Assembly: GCA_949358305.1 (NCBI GenBank)
Contig: OX442314.1
Location: 11,215,060 to 11,279,059, forward strand
Origin: Strigamia acuminata
Lineage: Eukaryota > Arthropoda > Chilopoda > Geophilomorpha > Linotaeniidae
Direction of reading: 5' to 3'
DNA length: 64,000 bases
Shown: positions 46,177 to 56,795 of the stretch, one piece after another
Layout: the number at the start of each line of letters is the position of its first letter
Position numbering within the stretch: position 1 is the first letter of the stretch
Made by a program: the position numbers and the translations under genes
Notes under the pieces: model-generated
Told to the model about the DNA's origin: nothing
Databases searched by the model: none
The model's input: only the letters and a program-made list of their open reading frames with translations

Positions 46177-46437
46177 TCTAATGATTGCAAAAAGCAAAAA
46201 GTTTAGAGCTATGTACGGATTTGCTCCTTTCATCACTTCGTCTTCAATTTGATGCCATTCCCTGGATTTTCGAATTTTCTTTGTTCCAAAGAAATTGGTT
46301 ATTTTCAATTTAACCGTATCTTTTCGCCAAAATGAAATTGCGACAGCTAATACAGAGATTTTCTGCAAACTGGGACAGGATTTTGCGTTTTGCAGATTTT
46401 CTTGAAGGCGGTCGTACATTATTGTTATTTTGTCCAT
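46177..46437 (-). pseudogene. Orphan family, unit 2 (internally deleted)
   Basis: Keeps about the first 69 codons of the family (from MDKITIMYDRLQENL to VMKGANP), then jumps straight to the last ~10 codons of the gene in a shifted frame. Roughly 1.2 kb of coding sequence is missing. The 5' flank is present to the right of it. Confidence 0.85.
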
Positions 46438-48354
46438 TTCTGTGGAAAAAAATTGAAAAAAATTGAAAAAAAATTATTACATACGGTATGGTAATATCAA
46501 AACACAACTGAATTAAATAGAGAAGGAATTTCCTTTCTTCCAATAGAATTCTGCTATGAAATGTAACTATTTATACAAATCAGAATAACTATCATTTACA
46601 AATACGAAGAACGTCGACGTACCACTTACTTGCTCGCATTGTTAGCTTGGCCGCCACTCCTCGCGTGAGCAGCAACCGAAGAAAATAAATATTTGGTTTA
46701 CCGATAGATGGCGATGTGTTCAACTTAAAGTAAAATTATTTTATGTTTCTGCTTTATTCGAGACACTTTTTTTTAACTTTTTCGTTTTTTTAAATATATA
46801 TTTTCTGGTTTTTGCTATTGAGGTTTTTTCAGTGGATTTATTTACAGTCCTTTAAGTTTTCAGTTCTTTCCAACACATCCCAGCACTGTTCTGAATTCGC
46901 AACTGTGCTAGAATTGGCACGATCTGCAGAGAATGCAGACCTGGAAAACTGAAAAACAGTAGCGCCATCTATGTTACCAAATTGCTATTAATTAGGAGTT
47001 AAAATTTCTGTGAATGGTGATTATGCTTTGGAAAAATCCCGATTTATTGCCCCTGAAAGGAAGTTCCAAGAAATTTGCTCAGCGTTTTGCACGGTGGGCG
47101 ATATATCAATCACGTTTTTTTGGACTCCCAGTTCAGTTTCAAACATACCATAGGTTTTGTGCGTGGGAAATAAATTCTTATACGTTTTTCGGATCTCTAT
47201 TTCAGATGAAATAGGTTTTGCACGTGGGCCGTAAATTTGGATATTCGCACTTTGGAAGTGACTCGGTTTATCGCCCATGAACACGAGATGAGGGCAGATG
47301 GGCTACGGCCCCGGGTGCACCAAGCAATGGGATGCTGAAGGCGCCAGTAATTATAAAATTTCTGTGATTCTTTCTTGCTCCCAACGATTCTTCGATAATG
47401 CGCTCATTCGAATACATCACACATTGGGGAAAAAAATGCCAACTTTACTGCAACATTAATACCAGCAGAATGAGTACAACAATGCGATTTTTAAAGGCTT
47501 TTATTTAACTTGACTTGAACGTTTGTTTGTGTCAACGTCCGGTCACGTGACCTGTAATGTTTCAACTTCCGGTACTTCCGGTTTGTGTAATTTCTCAAAA
47601 AAAATGAATTAAAAAATTAATCAGACGATTGGAAAGTAGACTTTTCTGGTGCAGTTTTTTGTCTACTTTCCAATTTTCATGATAAAATTTGTATTAAAAG
47701 TAGTTAAAAGGGAGGAAAAGCTAAATTACGGCGAAATGTAACAAAAAACAGCGCCACCTGGCGGATCCCGTGTCTTTTAATGGATGCCAAAATGTTCGCC
47801 GATACTAATTTTGATGTTTTCGATACTAAAAAAGGTTCTAAAAATTCTGAAACCAGGCTAAACCTGGTAAAAACAAAAATTCTTATCTGCCCATATATTT
47901 TGTTTTTTAATATTATTTAGAAAAGTACTTTGTTGAAGGTTTTTTGGCACGATCACGGCAATCACGAAACAATCTGCAATAGTAGCGCACTCTGACGGCG
48001 ATTTGAACACCAATATAAAAGCCTTTTTCAAAAACTTGGTTTTTTATATTTACTTGTTATTCTTACGCATCGGTGCTCGTTTAAGAACAAACGTAGCAAA
48101 TGAATTAAAGGTCCAAATCAACTCACAATTTTGTTCGGAAACTATCAACAAATTGAAATTTCAATTAAATAAAAAATGAAAAATTGTGAAATTGGCTACC
48201 CCCTCAAGTACAACCACTTTGCCCTTTACGATGCAATTTATTACGGAGTATTTATTTAAATGCCACTGTTCATGATGAATGTTAATTTTCTGCAACAATA
48301 CAAGTATAATGGTCAAATCAATTTTTAAAAAAAAAATTATATTCATCAATAAAC
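46438..48354. other. Unit 2 5' flank and unit 3 3' flank
   Basis: Array-derived non-coding DNA. Unit 2 upstream sequence runs to about 47,385. Unit 3 downstream sequence then starts at about 47,388 (ACGATTCTTCGATAATGCGC) and continues to the retrotransposon at 48355. It contains an insertion at about 47,494-48,056 (separate entry). No gene was seen. Confidence 0.6.
47494..48056. mobile_element. Unclassified ~560-bp insertion in unit 3 flank
   Basis: Sequence absent from the paralogous place in unit 1 (near 42,233, GCGATTTTTATTCTTACGC uninterrupted). It is flanked by TTA on both sides. AAAGGCTTTTAT near the left end is mirrored by ATAAAAGCCTTT at 48,014-48,025, so it has at least a subterminal inverted repeat. 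No coding capacity; class unknown. Confidence 0.5.
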
Positions 48355-48977
48355 TGTGACCGGCTGCCCGCTCAGTCCGCTCACTTGCCTGCAACACACG
48401 GCGCTTCCACGGCTCTCGCGCACCTCGTGTGTTTCTCGCGCGCACCTGTTGCGGACCCCCGCACCAGGTGGAGCTGACGGTCGTTGGCCCGGCCAATTGG
48501 GAACCGGAAGTGCCCCTTCCGGAAGTGGTGGGCCCGGCAGAGGCCCAAGAGAGTTCTCTAACTTCCAGCATGGCGAACGGTCGCTTCCACGATCGCTCTT
48601 CCACGCTGGCGGCAATGACGAATCCAGTTGGCGTAGCGACTCTGTCGCCCGCCGGGACTTGATAGTCCACGTTCCCCATGTCCGTCCTGCGTTCTCCGTG
48701 AACGTAGCGGCGACATGGCTAAACGGTATTCCGACCACGTGTGTCATGGCGGCCATTGGCCGCCGTGCCACGCGGTCTTGTTAGGGACGGCTGTTCGCAG
48801 CCGTCGCATTGGGAAATGCACTGGGAGACACCACATCATACCCCTAGACATCAATAAAGCTTACCTTAAACTAAACTTGTGTCTCTTGTGTATTTCGGAG
48901 TGAATTCTATCGTGTGTGTTGTGTCCAGCGCCTCGTGGCTCTCCCCCGACCACGTGGCGACCGTCCAAACACTCACA
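48355..48977 (+). repeat. 5' LTR
   Basis: 623 bp, GC-rich in its first two thirds. AATAAA at 48,852-48,857 (ATCAATAAAGCTT) is the likely poly(A) signal. Ends are TGTG...CACA. Confidence 0.95.
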
Positions 48978-48981
48978 ATTG

Positions 48982-49000
48982 TGGGCCCGTCCTGGATCTT
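48982..49000 (+). other. Putative primer-binding site
   Basis: TGGGCCCGTCCTGGAT begins four bases after the LTR and could pair with a tRNA 3' end ending CGGGCCCA. The tRNA was not identified. Confidence 0.5.
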
Positions 49001-51216
49001 GAACTCTTTGCGATTTTTTTTCTATTTTCTGGTTGAGTTAATAACTCAACATTGAATGAATTTTTCCGATCAAAAAGGGGGAAATTTCTGTGGTCATGGT
49101 TGTGATAGGGAATCAGCAGGCGAAACGGCCGCTAATCGCTGATTTTGGACCCTAACTTGACAAAAATTGGTGGCTGTGCATGTCCAGCTTGCCTGGGTAC
49201 TGGCAAGCCGGGACTTACATTGGCCACACTTTCCAACGGTCTTCTATTCCTTTCTAGCTTAGCCTAAAAAACTGAGTGGTTGGGAGGGGAATATAATTCC
49301 AAACCTTCTTTATTATTTTTATTTCTTGGTGCGCAGCCCAAGTAAAAGTAATGGAACAGTCTGCAGCGTATTCAAACTCGATTAGTGGAGGAGGCGCCGC
49401 TGGTGGCCACCAGCAACCCAATTCCCACGGGGGAGAAGCGGTCATATTCTAATTGCCACGCTGCAATCGCTGGTTCCATTATGGGCCGGGCGAGGAGGCG
49501 ATGTTGAACTGAGCTTTGAGTGACACCAAACTTCTTGTAGGACGTTTAGTCGCTTGGATGCAGGTTGCTAGCTTAGTGGTCGCTGGCGCGGGAACAGTCA
49601 CGTGCGGTGAGTTGGCGTGTAGTTGGACCCGAGTAGCAGCGAAGTGTCCGCACACATGGGAAGACTGCCTTGATTTTTGTTGTGGCTCATAATTTATGGG
49701 TTGCGTTGTGGCTGCTCGAGGCGCTCATCCGGGTTCACATCGGTCATAATCCTACCCTGTCCCGTGTACTGGTTGGAAACAGTTGCAAGTTGGATACAAC
49801 CCTAGAACTGTGGAAAATTGGGACACGGACAGCAGGGAGAGCTGCCGGAGGTACGGGGAAACCAATGGTGAAGTGCTCAACTGACACAGAGAGTTCGTTA
49901 GGGCGTAGGAACGATATCTGTGCATTCAGGTAGCTACCAACTTTGAAAAGAGATTGGGAATCTAGCCTGTAACTTTTGCTTCTGAATTTTATTCACCTTC
50001 ATTGGATTTTCAAGTTGTTTCAGCTTGTTTTCGAGGACTGTGCTCGAACCACAGTTTTGGACAATCTCTACAATTTGGAAGTTTGTTTTTATTTTACAAC
50101 CTTTTTTGTTTTTTCACTTTATCTTCGATTTTTTTTCCCTATCTATGATTTTCATGGTTCTTTGGGACGCCACACCGGACAGTAGACATCGTTGTAACTG
50201 AATACACGTGTTTCATGACCTGGAGGTAGACAGCACCAAATAGAAGGTGACATGGCTTTAAGTTGGCAGCTGAAGGGTGGGCCCCCAAAGCAACTAGGGA
50301 CAGGAGATGCATTTCCTTCTTACTTTAAGTGCAGCTGACTGTCCCACAAAAAACACCATTTCATTGGGATGAACAGACATCTCAGTGTAGGCACGTTTCT
50401 GTCGAAAGGCAGCCTCGTGCAGACTGGAATGAGTCTCCGAAAGGGGTGAGCGGGCGCGTTTGTTGGTCTCTTGGGGCAGAAGAAGAGATTGCAACAATAT
50501 CCCCGTAATGTAAATATCTGAAAAAACCTTCTGCTAAAAATTGGAACTTTTTGAGTGTATTTTATATTAAAAACACCCAGTATTTTGTGATTTTTTATTC
50601 ATTTTCTTGTCTTTCTTCTCTGTTTTTCAATGTTGCTGTGCAATAAAGAAACGGTTTTGTCTGCGCGCTAGCGCGGTTAGCTTTCTATTGTTGGAAACGA
50701 CGATGGAAATCTCTGGTTTGAAAATTTAGAAGTTCTTTGGACACGATTTCGTACCTTTTTTGGGCACAAAAGTCATGTTCTCATGGAATCAGACCATTTT
50801 GATCTGGTTCTGAACTTCTAGTTCCAAACCGAAAAATCACTATTGTTTTTTCAAAAAGTGTTGTTTTTTCTGCAGAAATGTAGGAATTGGAACATTAAAA
50901 CGGTCGAAATTTTGTTTTTATTTAAAAATCAAACATGGCGACTGGAAAGACAATAGAAAAACATGTGGAAATCTCGGAATTTTCGAGAATGATTGGAATT
51001 TCAAATTTCGACATTTTCTTGGAACTCTGGGAAATCAATTCTATGAATTAATCCAAATTTTCTACCAATGGGAAACCAGGGGGGGGAAGTGACATCACTA
51101 ATCCCTCTCTCAGAAATGGCTACTTGAGCCTAATCTCCTGTCTCCTCATTGGTCGTGACTTAATTCCACTTGTTCACTTTGCAAGCTGCGGTCCTGCTTT
51201 TGGTCACATTGTGTCA
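49001..51216 (+). other. Retrotransposon leader, non-coding
   Basis: About 2.2 kb between the primer-binding site and gag without a convincing ORF. It is unusually long for a Ty3/gypsy leader. It may hold packaging or translation-control signals, but none is recognisable. Confidence 0.6.
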
Positions 51217-52818
51217 ATGCCAGCGACCAGAACTGGTAAGACCACGTGGGACTCTCCTGCACCTAATTCTTCCACACCCGCAACGGATTCAGACTTGAAC
51301 GACTCGGATAATAATTCGATTGCTTCTTCAAACGACAATATGTCAGTCCCTAAAGTTAAATTGTTGGATCAAGCGATGCTTGAAACAACTTGCAACGTCT
51401 TTAATCTAGTTATTGATGATATGACGACCTACGAAGTGTGGGAAGACACGCTTCTGAAAGTAGCCGATCACTTGGTGGAACTCCAAGACAAATCGGATAG
51501 CACTATGCGTCAATTAACGCAAACGCGCACGGAATTCGGTGATATTAGCGACCGGTTAACTCATGCTTTGCAGGAGTTAGACTCTGCGAAATTATCGAAT
51601 GAAAGCTTGTTGAAGATGATAGCTAGTCAAAAGGCTATCGTCGACAGCGTGGTGGCGGCCGGACAGTCGAATTTGAGGGCACAATCTGCAATCTCAAACA
51701 CGATTTCTTCCACCGCAACAACACCAGTTGCTGGAGCCGCTCCAGGCGCAACGCCTACGACTGGTAATCCACTTTTCCTAGCTTGGGGAGACAAGTTTCT
51801 CCACAAGACTGACCAGGCTATGCCTGCTCCCAGGCCAATGGATGAAGTAGAGCTAAGTAAACGAGTCAAATCCATTGGAATTGAAGCGTTTGCAGGGGAC
51901 AAGACGAAAGCTAAATCTTTCCTTATTGATTTAAAACGTTCTCTACGCTTTGCTTTGCCTTATCTAAACCAAGTGCTCGCTGAGCATTTGTTTAAGTTTT
52001 TCCGAGGAGATGCGGCCACATGGTTCTCTTCTCATGCCAAAACGAATTGGGAGGAATTCGAACATGAATTTATCACCCATTTTCGTCCGAGCGATGCGCT
52101 GCTTTTAGCAGAAATTGCTAAAACACAGCAACTGTCTCATGAGTCCGCCACCCAAGTGGTGATAAGACTCGAGAAGTTATATGCTCAATTGACTATTCCT
52201 GTGCACGAGAGCCAGCAAATTCAAAAAGTGCTGGCAATTCTGCGCCCAGCGGCCAAGAACATGGTCGCAAATGCCATTAATTTGGAGAACACTTGGGCGT
52301 CGCTCAGGAAAGCTTGCATTGCTACGGAGGCCGCGATTATAAATCAGGAAACTGTGACAAATGCAGCAATCATCGAAGCGGCAAAAACAGAAACTGTTAC
52401 GCCAATTCAAAAAACCAACCAGCAAATGGTAACAATACCAAATGCTGCGGGTGGAGATAAACCGAAATTTGTTCCGTTTGGATTGAGAAATCCAAACAAT
52501 AGAACACTGTTCCCTGCGCCTAAAAATGCTGCGATAGCAGCAACAAAGGCCGCAGAAGGCAACGAGAAGGCGCTAGTCCCGAGCAATAGGCTCAAAGACT
52601 ATGCGACAAAACCAAGAGTTGGCGGTTGCTGGGGCTGCGGTGGCGCACACTTTGAACGGGATTGCCCCCTCAAGGTGGAAGCCGCCAAAGCAGCAATGGA
52701 AACAATCGCCGCTGCCCAACACAGCATGATGCAGGCTATGCTTGCAGCCAACGAGTTTGGTGGCTGGCCTGACATGTCGGGAAACGAGGAGTCGCAGTCG
52801 ACAGAAACTCCCGAGTAA
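51217..52818 (+). CDS. gag: Gag polyprotein of Ty3/gypsy element
   Basis: A 533-residue structural protein that forms the virus-like particle and binds element RNA. The first ATG is at 51217 (MPATRTGKTTWDS). A capsid-like retrotransposon-gag region lies in the middle (GIEAFAGDKTKAKSFLIDL, FFRGDAATWFSS, EFEHEFITHFRP). One nucleocapsid zinc knuckle near the C-terminus reads CWGCGGAHFERDC, a CX2CX3HX4C form with one residue fewer than the usual spacing before His. The last ~11 codons overlap pol, and the frameshift signal lies at 52779-52785. Confidence 0.92.
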   Translation: MPATRTGKTTWDSPAPNSSTPATDSDLNDSDNNSIASSNDNMSVPKVKLLDQAMLETTCNVFNLVIDDMTTYEVWEDTLLKVADHLVELQDKSDSTMRQLTQTRTEFGDISDRLTHALQELDSAKLSNESLLKMIASQKAIVDSVVAAGQSNLRAQSAISNTISSTATTPVAGAAPGATPTTGNPLFLAWGDKFLHKTDQAMPAPRPMDEVELSKRVKSIGIEAFAGDKTKAKSFLIDLKRSLRFALPYLNQVLAEHLFKFFRGDAATWFSSHAKTNWEEFEHEFITHFRPSDALLLAEIAKTQQLSHESATQVVIRLEKLYAQLTIPVHESQQIQKVLAILRPAAKNMVANAINLENTWASLRKACIATEAAIINQETVTNAAIIEAAKTETVTPIQKTNQQMVTIPNAAGGDKPKFVPFGLRNPNNRTLFPAPKNAAIAATKAAEGNEKALVPSNRLKDYATKPRVGGCWGCGGAHFERDCPLKVEAAKAAMETIAAAQHSMMQAMLAANEFGGWPDMSGNEESQSTETPE

Positions 52819-52830
52819 CTGACGACTGCG
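52779..52830 (+). promoter_or_regulatory. -1 ribosomal frameshift signal between gag and pol
   Basis: Slippery heptamer G GGA AAC at 52779-52785, in the correct gag phase. A 7-nt spacer and then a perfect 8-bp stem follow: CGCAGTCG (52793-52800) pairs with CGACTGCG (52823-52830) across a 22-nt loop. The pol frame opens at 52773, just upstream, and has no stop until 56550. Heptamer, spacer and stem match the classic -1 frameshift layout. Confidence 0.8.
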
Positions 52831-55800
52831 CTCTTACTATTGTGTTGATTCCAATGGAAGAAGACATGGAGGATGCTCTATTTGATGACATTTCATCCAC
52901 AGAACCAGATCCTCGCGTGGTTTTTTCCACAGAACCTGAAATCGACCATGTAAACGTTGCATTGAAGACAGGAAAGAGTATTACTCCCCTGCCTTACATC
53001 AAGGCAACACTAAACGATTTAAAGGTCACCGCTCTGATGGATACTGGGGCAACCCACAGGTACATCAGCGGGGGAATGCTTAAAAAGCTAAACCTCTTGC
53101 ACTTTATGACTCCATTTTTAGAAAATCGAGTTGTATACACTGGCGATAGGCCAACACGTCCAATCGGGACAATCACGTTGCCACTTAAGTGGCGAGGTGG
53201 TGAGCTTCCGGTGACATTTACTGTTCTTCCATCAGCTTCCAAATTTATACTATTAGGTTGCTCTTGGATTATCGAAAATAAGATTGTTCTCAATCTAACA
53301 GAGCGAGAATATTTCCATATTGATTTTCCACATGACACATTTCCCTTCGACGACCCACCATCGCCTGAAGAACTTGGAAATGCAATAATGGATCGATGGG
53401 ATGCTTTGGTTGCAGAATCAAAGTCACCTGTTATCTCTACGGCTGATTTAAGCCAGAAACTGCTAGCAAAAAGCAAATTGTTGCCAAGACAGAGATTTCA
53501 AATCTCAACTCTTGTAGAAAAATACAAACATGTGTTTAGTGACAAAGCTGGCTGCCACCCCACGTTGGAACATCCAATTCCGACTGGAGATGCACCTTCA
53601 TTTCGATGCAAAGATCGACCAATGAATCCCAAGAAAGCTGAGATTTATCGCGAATTGGTTGCTGAATTGCTGAGAGATGGTTGGGCTGAACCTTGCGAGG
53701 GGAGTTACAAAAACCCCCCCGTGATTGTAGCAAAGAAAGGTGGAGGTTACCGCCTCTGTATTGATTTTCGCTGGCTAAATAAGATCACAATTAAGGACGT
53801 CTATCAGATGCCCTCAATTTCTATGATTTTGGCCTGTTTAGGTGGGAAAAAGTTCTTTTCTACTCTTGATTTAACTAAAGGTTACTACCAAATAAAGCTT
53901 AAACCAAGTGATAAGAGGAAGACTGCCTTTTCTACCTCTGATGGAACATACCAGTTTACTCGTATGCCTTTCGGACTGTGCAATGCACCCAGTGCGTTTC
54001 AGAGAATGATGGATCAAGTTCTTGGAACTGCACAACACAAGTGGGCACTCGCTTACCTCGATGATATTATCATTTTTAGCGACTCATTTGAGGAACACCT
54101 TCAACATCTAGATGACATATTGTCAAAACTAGATAAAAACAAACTGACAGCTAGTCCGTCAAAGTCATTTCTTTGCCCAGAAGAATTAAATTTTCTTGGT
54201 TTCACAATGTCAAATGGGAGCTATAGCCCAAACAACGACAAAGTGGAGGCAATTTTAAAATATCCAACCCCTTCCAGTATAAAGCAGCTTCAGCGTTTTA
54301 TTGGAATGGTAGGTTTCTATGCTGCTCTAATTCCAAAATTGAGTATTACTCAAAAACCATTCTTTGCCCTTCTAAAGAAAGATACAAAATGGGAATGGTC
54401 TGAAGAATGCAATGTTGCCTTCGAATATTTGAAAAATCAACTTGCAAAAGGAATTATGCTGCCTCTGCCTGATTTCGCACGCAACTTTACCATCCATACA
54501 GATGCTAGTGGCGGCGGGCTCGGAGCTGTCCTCATGCAGATTGATGACCATGGTGCTTTAAGACCAGTTGCATACGCCAGCAGAACTCTGCAAGGCGCGG
54601 AAAACAACTACAGCACCACCGATTTGGAATGTTTAGCTGTGGTTTGGGCTGTTGATAAGTTCAAACCATACATTGAATATTCTGAATACCAAGTTGAGAC
54701 TGACCATCACGCTCTGAGATTTCTCATGACAATAGAAAATCCAGCTGGAAGACTGGCTAGGTGGGCAATGAAATTGCAAAATGAAAATTTCACCATCAAG
54801 TACCGGAAAGGCACCGACAATCAAGTCGCAGATGCCTTATCCAGAGTCTCTCTTGATAATGGCAATCCATTAGAAGGAAAAGCAACTCTAACAGAGATTA
54901 TAGAACCTGTTGCTCTAGCTTATCTCACAAATGAGATCGATGACTCAATGTCATTCGAGAACATTATATTGCAGCAACGTGCAGATAAACATCTTTCAAA
55001 ACTAATCGAATGGTTAGAATTGGATGATGGACAACCTCGACCAGAACTTCCTAAGTTCTTGGAAGACAGGCAGTACGACTGCACACTCACTAGAAAAGGA
55101 ATGCTTATTATTTATGCACCTTTTAAAACTGATTTCTTTGTAGAGGAAGAAGATTTGGGAATTGGATTTAAAATCTTTATTCCCCCGTCTCTGCAACTCG
55201 CAGCCCTCCAACTAATTCATGATCACCCAATGGCTGGTCACGGAGGAGTTGAAGTAACTTTGGAGCGATTGAAAAGAATTTATTTCTGGCCAAATATGCA
55301 AAAAGAAGTTAAACTTCATGTAGCTAGCTGCAATCGCTGCCAACGTTGTAAACCGATTCAGAGGAAACCAAAAGGATTAATGGTCCCAACCTCTCCAAAA
55401 ATTGGTCGTTTTGAGAAGATAGGAATTGACCTAATTGGTCCACTGCCTAGAACTCCAAACAGAAATCGCTTCATTCTGGTTGTGGTGGATTATGCCACTG
55501 GCTGGATGGAAGCTACGCCGCTAAGATCTGCTAAAATGACTGCAATTGCACCAATTTTAAAACGATTTTTTAGCTGTCATGGGTGCCCTCGTTTCATGTT
55601 GAGCGATAATGGCCCCCAATTCATTTCTGACGTTTATCAGACTCTCTGTGACGATGCTGGGGTTGTCCCAATAAAAACGACACCTTATCATCCCCAGACT
55701 AATCTGACTGAGCGTGTAAACAGAAATATCAAGATCATGCTTCGAATCTTTACTTTTGAGCACGATCACTGGGACAGATGCATTGACCAAATAAATTTTG

Positions 55801-56552
55801 CTTTGCACTCTGCTCCAAATGTGTCTACCGGCTTTACACCAGCAATGCTAACGTATGGCAGAGAAATTCGACCGTTTTGGGACAATCGAGACGTGTCTTA
55901 TGACACCCCTTTCGACCCAAATAGGCCCTACGACGCTGTCAGAATGCTAGTCGCTAGACACCGTACTCTGATTGCTGCAGCTCTAAAAAATAAGAGTCTA
56001 GCCCAAGCAAAACAGAAAACTTATTACGATCGACACCGCAGCGACGATAAATTCGAAGTTGGAGATTTGGTTTTACTAAAGACCCACCCATTGTCCAATG
56101 CTGCTAATCGATATGCTGCGTCCCTTGAGGATCGCTTTGAAGGACCATATGTAATTACTAAAGTCTTTAATAACAATGCGTATGCCCTTGCAACACCAAT
56201 CACTTTGCAAGCGAGAGGCACATACAATATTGTAAAACTCAGGAGATTCGTCCCCTCAGAAGAAAAGGCTCAATGGCCCATTTTAGATGAGGAAGATGAA
56301 GAAGTTCTTGAGAACCGACCTGTGAACACTGGAACAGCAACAATCTTGCCACCACCAGTGCGACCAACAGAATCTGGTATCGCAACCAAGTTGCCAACAC
56401 CAGTAGAACTTTTGGGAAATCCAAAAAAGAAAAAGGCTTTGCCTCTGCCACGAGTGGATTCACACAAAACCACGGCAGCACAGTCAAAACCGAATTCGGA
56501 TTCGAAAAGACCATCGAGAAATCATATTTTGCCGATACGATACAGAGATTGA
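52785..56552 (+). CDS. pol: Pol polyprotein: protease, RT, RNase H, integrase
   Basis: About 1,255 residues downstream of the frameshift, in the -1 frame relative to gag. Protease has DTGA at 53040. Reverse transcriptase has the YLDD catalytic box near 54054 plus LDLTKGYYQIKL and MPFGLCNAPSAFQ. RNase H has TDAS at ~54498, TDHHAL and NQVADALSR. Integrase has an HHCC zinc domain (HPMAGHGG and CNRCQRC) and the DDE triad (Asp at 55428, Asp at 55605, Glu at 55710). A GPY/F-like C-terminal region (FEGPYVITKV) is present, and no chromodomain was seen. Domain order defines Ty3/gypsy. All catalytic residues are present and no break was found. The first in-frame ATG is at 52854, too late to explain expression without frameshifting. 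Confidence 0.95.
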   Translation, partial: RGVAVDRNSRVTDDCALTIVLIPMEEDMEDALFDDISSTEPDPRVVFSTEPEIDHVNVALKTGKSITPLPYIKATLNDLKVTALMDTGATHRYISGGMLKKLNLLHFMTPFLENRVVYTGDRPTRPIGTITLPLKWRGGELPVTFTVLPSASKFILLGCSWIIENKIVLNLTEREYFHIDFPHDTFPFDDPPSPEELGNAIMDRWDALVAESKSPVISTADLSQKLLAKSKLLPRQRFQISTLVEKYKHVFSDKAGCHPTLEHPIPTGDAPSFRCKDRPMNPKKAEIYRELVAELLRDGWAEPCEGSYKNPPVIVAKKGGGYRLCIDFRWLNKITIKDVYQMPSISMILACLGGKKFFSTLDLTKGYYQIKLKPSDKRKTAFSTSDGTYQFTRMPFGLCNAPSAFQRMMDQVLGTAQHKWALAYLDDIIIFSDSFEEHLQHLDDILSKLDKNKLTASPSKSFLCPEELNFLGFTMSNGSYSPNNDKVEAILKYPTPSSIKQLQRFIGMVGFYAALIPKLSITQKPFFALLKKDTKWEWSEECNVAFEYLKNQLAKGIMLPLPDFARNFTIHTDASGGGLGAVLMQIDDHGALRPVAYASRTLQGAENNYSTTDLECLAVVWAVDKFKPYIEYSEYQVETDHHALRFLMTIENPAGRLARWAMKLQNENFTIKYRKGTDNQVADALSRVSLDNGNPLEGKATLTEIIEPVALAYLTNEIDDSMSFENIILQQRADKHLSKLIEWLELDDGQPRPELPKFLEDRQYDCTLTRKGMLIIYAPFKTDFFVEEEDLGIGFKIFIPPSLQLAALQLIHDHPMAGHGGVEVTLERLKRIYFWPNMQKEVKLHVASCNRCQRCKPIQRKPKGLMVPTSPKIGRFEKIGIDLIGPLPRTPNRNRFILVVVDYATGWMEATPLRSAKMTAIAPILKRFFSCHGCPRFMLSDNGPQFISDVYQTLCDDAGVVPIKTTPYHPQTNLTERVNRNIKIMLRIFTFEHDHWDRCIDQINFALHSAPNVSTGFTPAMLTYGREIRPFWDNRDVSYDTPFDPNRPYDAVRMLVARHRTLIAAALKNKSLAQAKQKTYYDRHRSDDKFEVGDLVLLKTHPLSNAANRYAASLEDRFEGPYVITKVFNNNAYALATPITLQARGTYNIVKLRRFVPSEEKAQWPILDEEDEEVLENRPVNTGTATILPPPVRPTESGIATKLPTPVELLGNPKKKKALPLPRVDSHKTTAAQSKPNSDSKRPSRNHILPIRYRD

Positions 56553-56795
56553 CCACTAGGTGGACACCTCCGAATTCGAAATTCCTACGGACCAATCACG
56601 AGACGACAACATAGCGTTTCCGGTTTCGTACACGTTGCGTAAAAGACGTTATTCTGCGGTACTTAAGAAGGAATCTTGGCAACATCAAATCATTCTCGTT
56701 CCAAGCAAGTGACTGTCCAGTTCGTCTCCTCCGCACGAATCCCGTCGATTTCCTGTTCCGTATATTTGATTTGATCAATTCATTTTTATTTTCCA

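Noticed and set aside
48356-48784. ORFs of up to 160 codons inside both LTRs
   Set aside because: Identical in both LTRs, overlapping on both strands, in GC-rich control sequence. No evidence of a protein.
49254-50185. Small ORFs in the retrotransposon leader
   Set aside because: Short, on both strands, and without recognisable domains.
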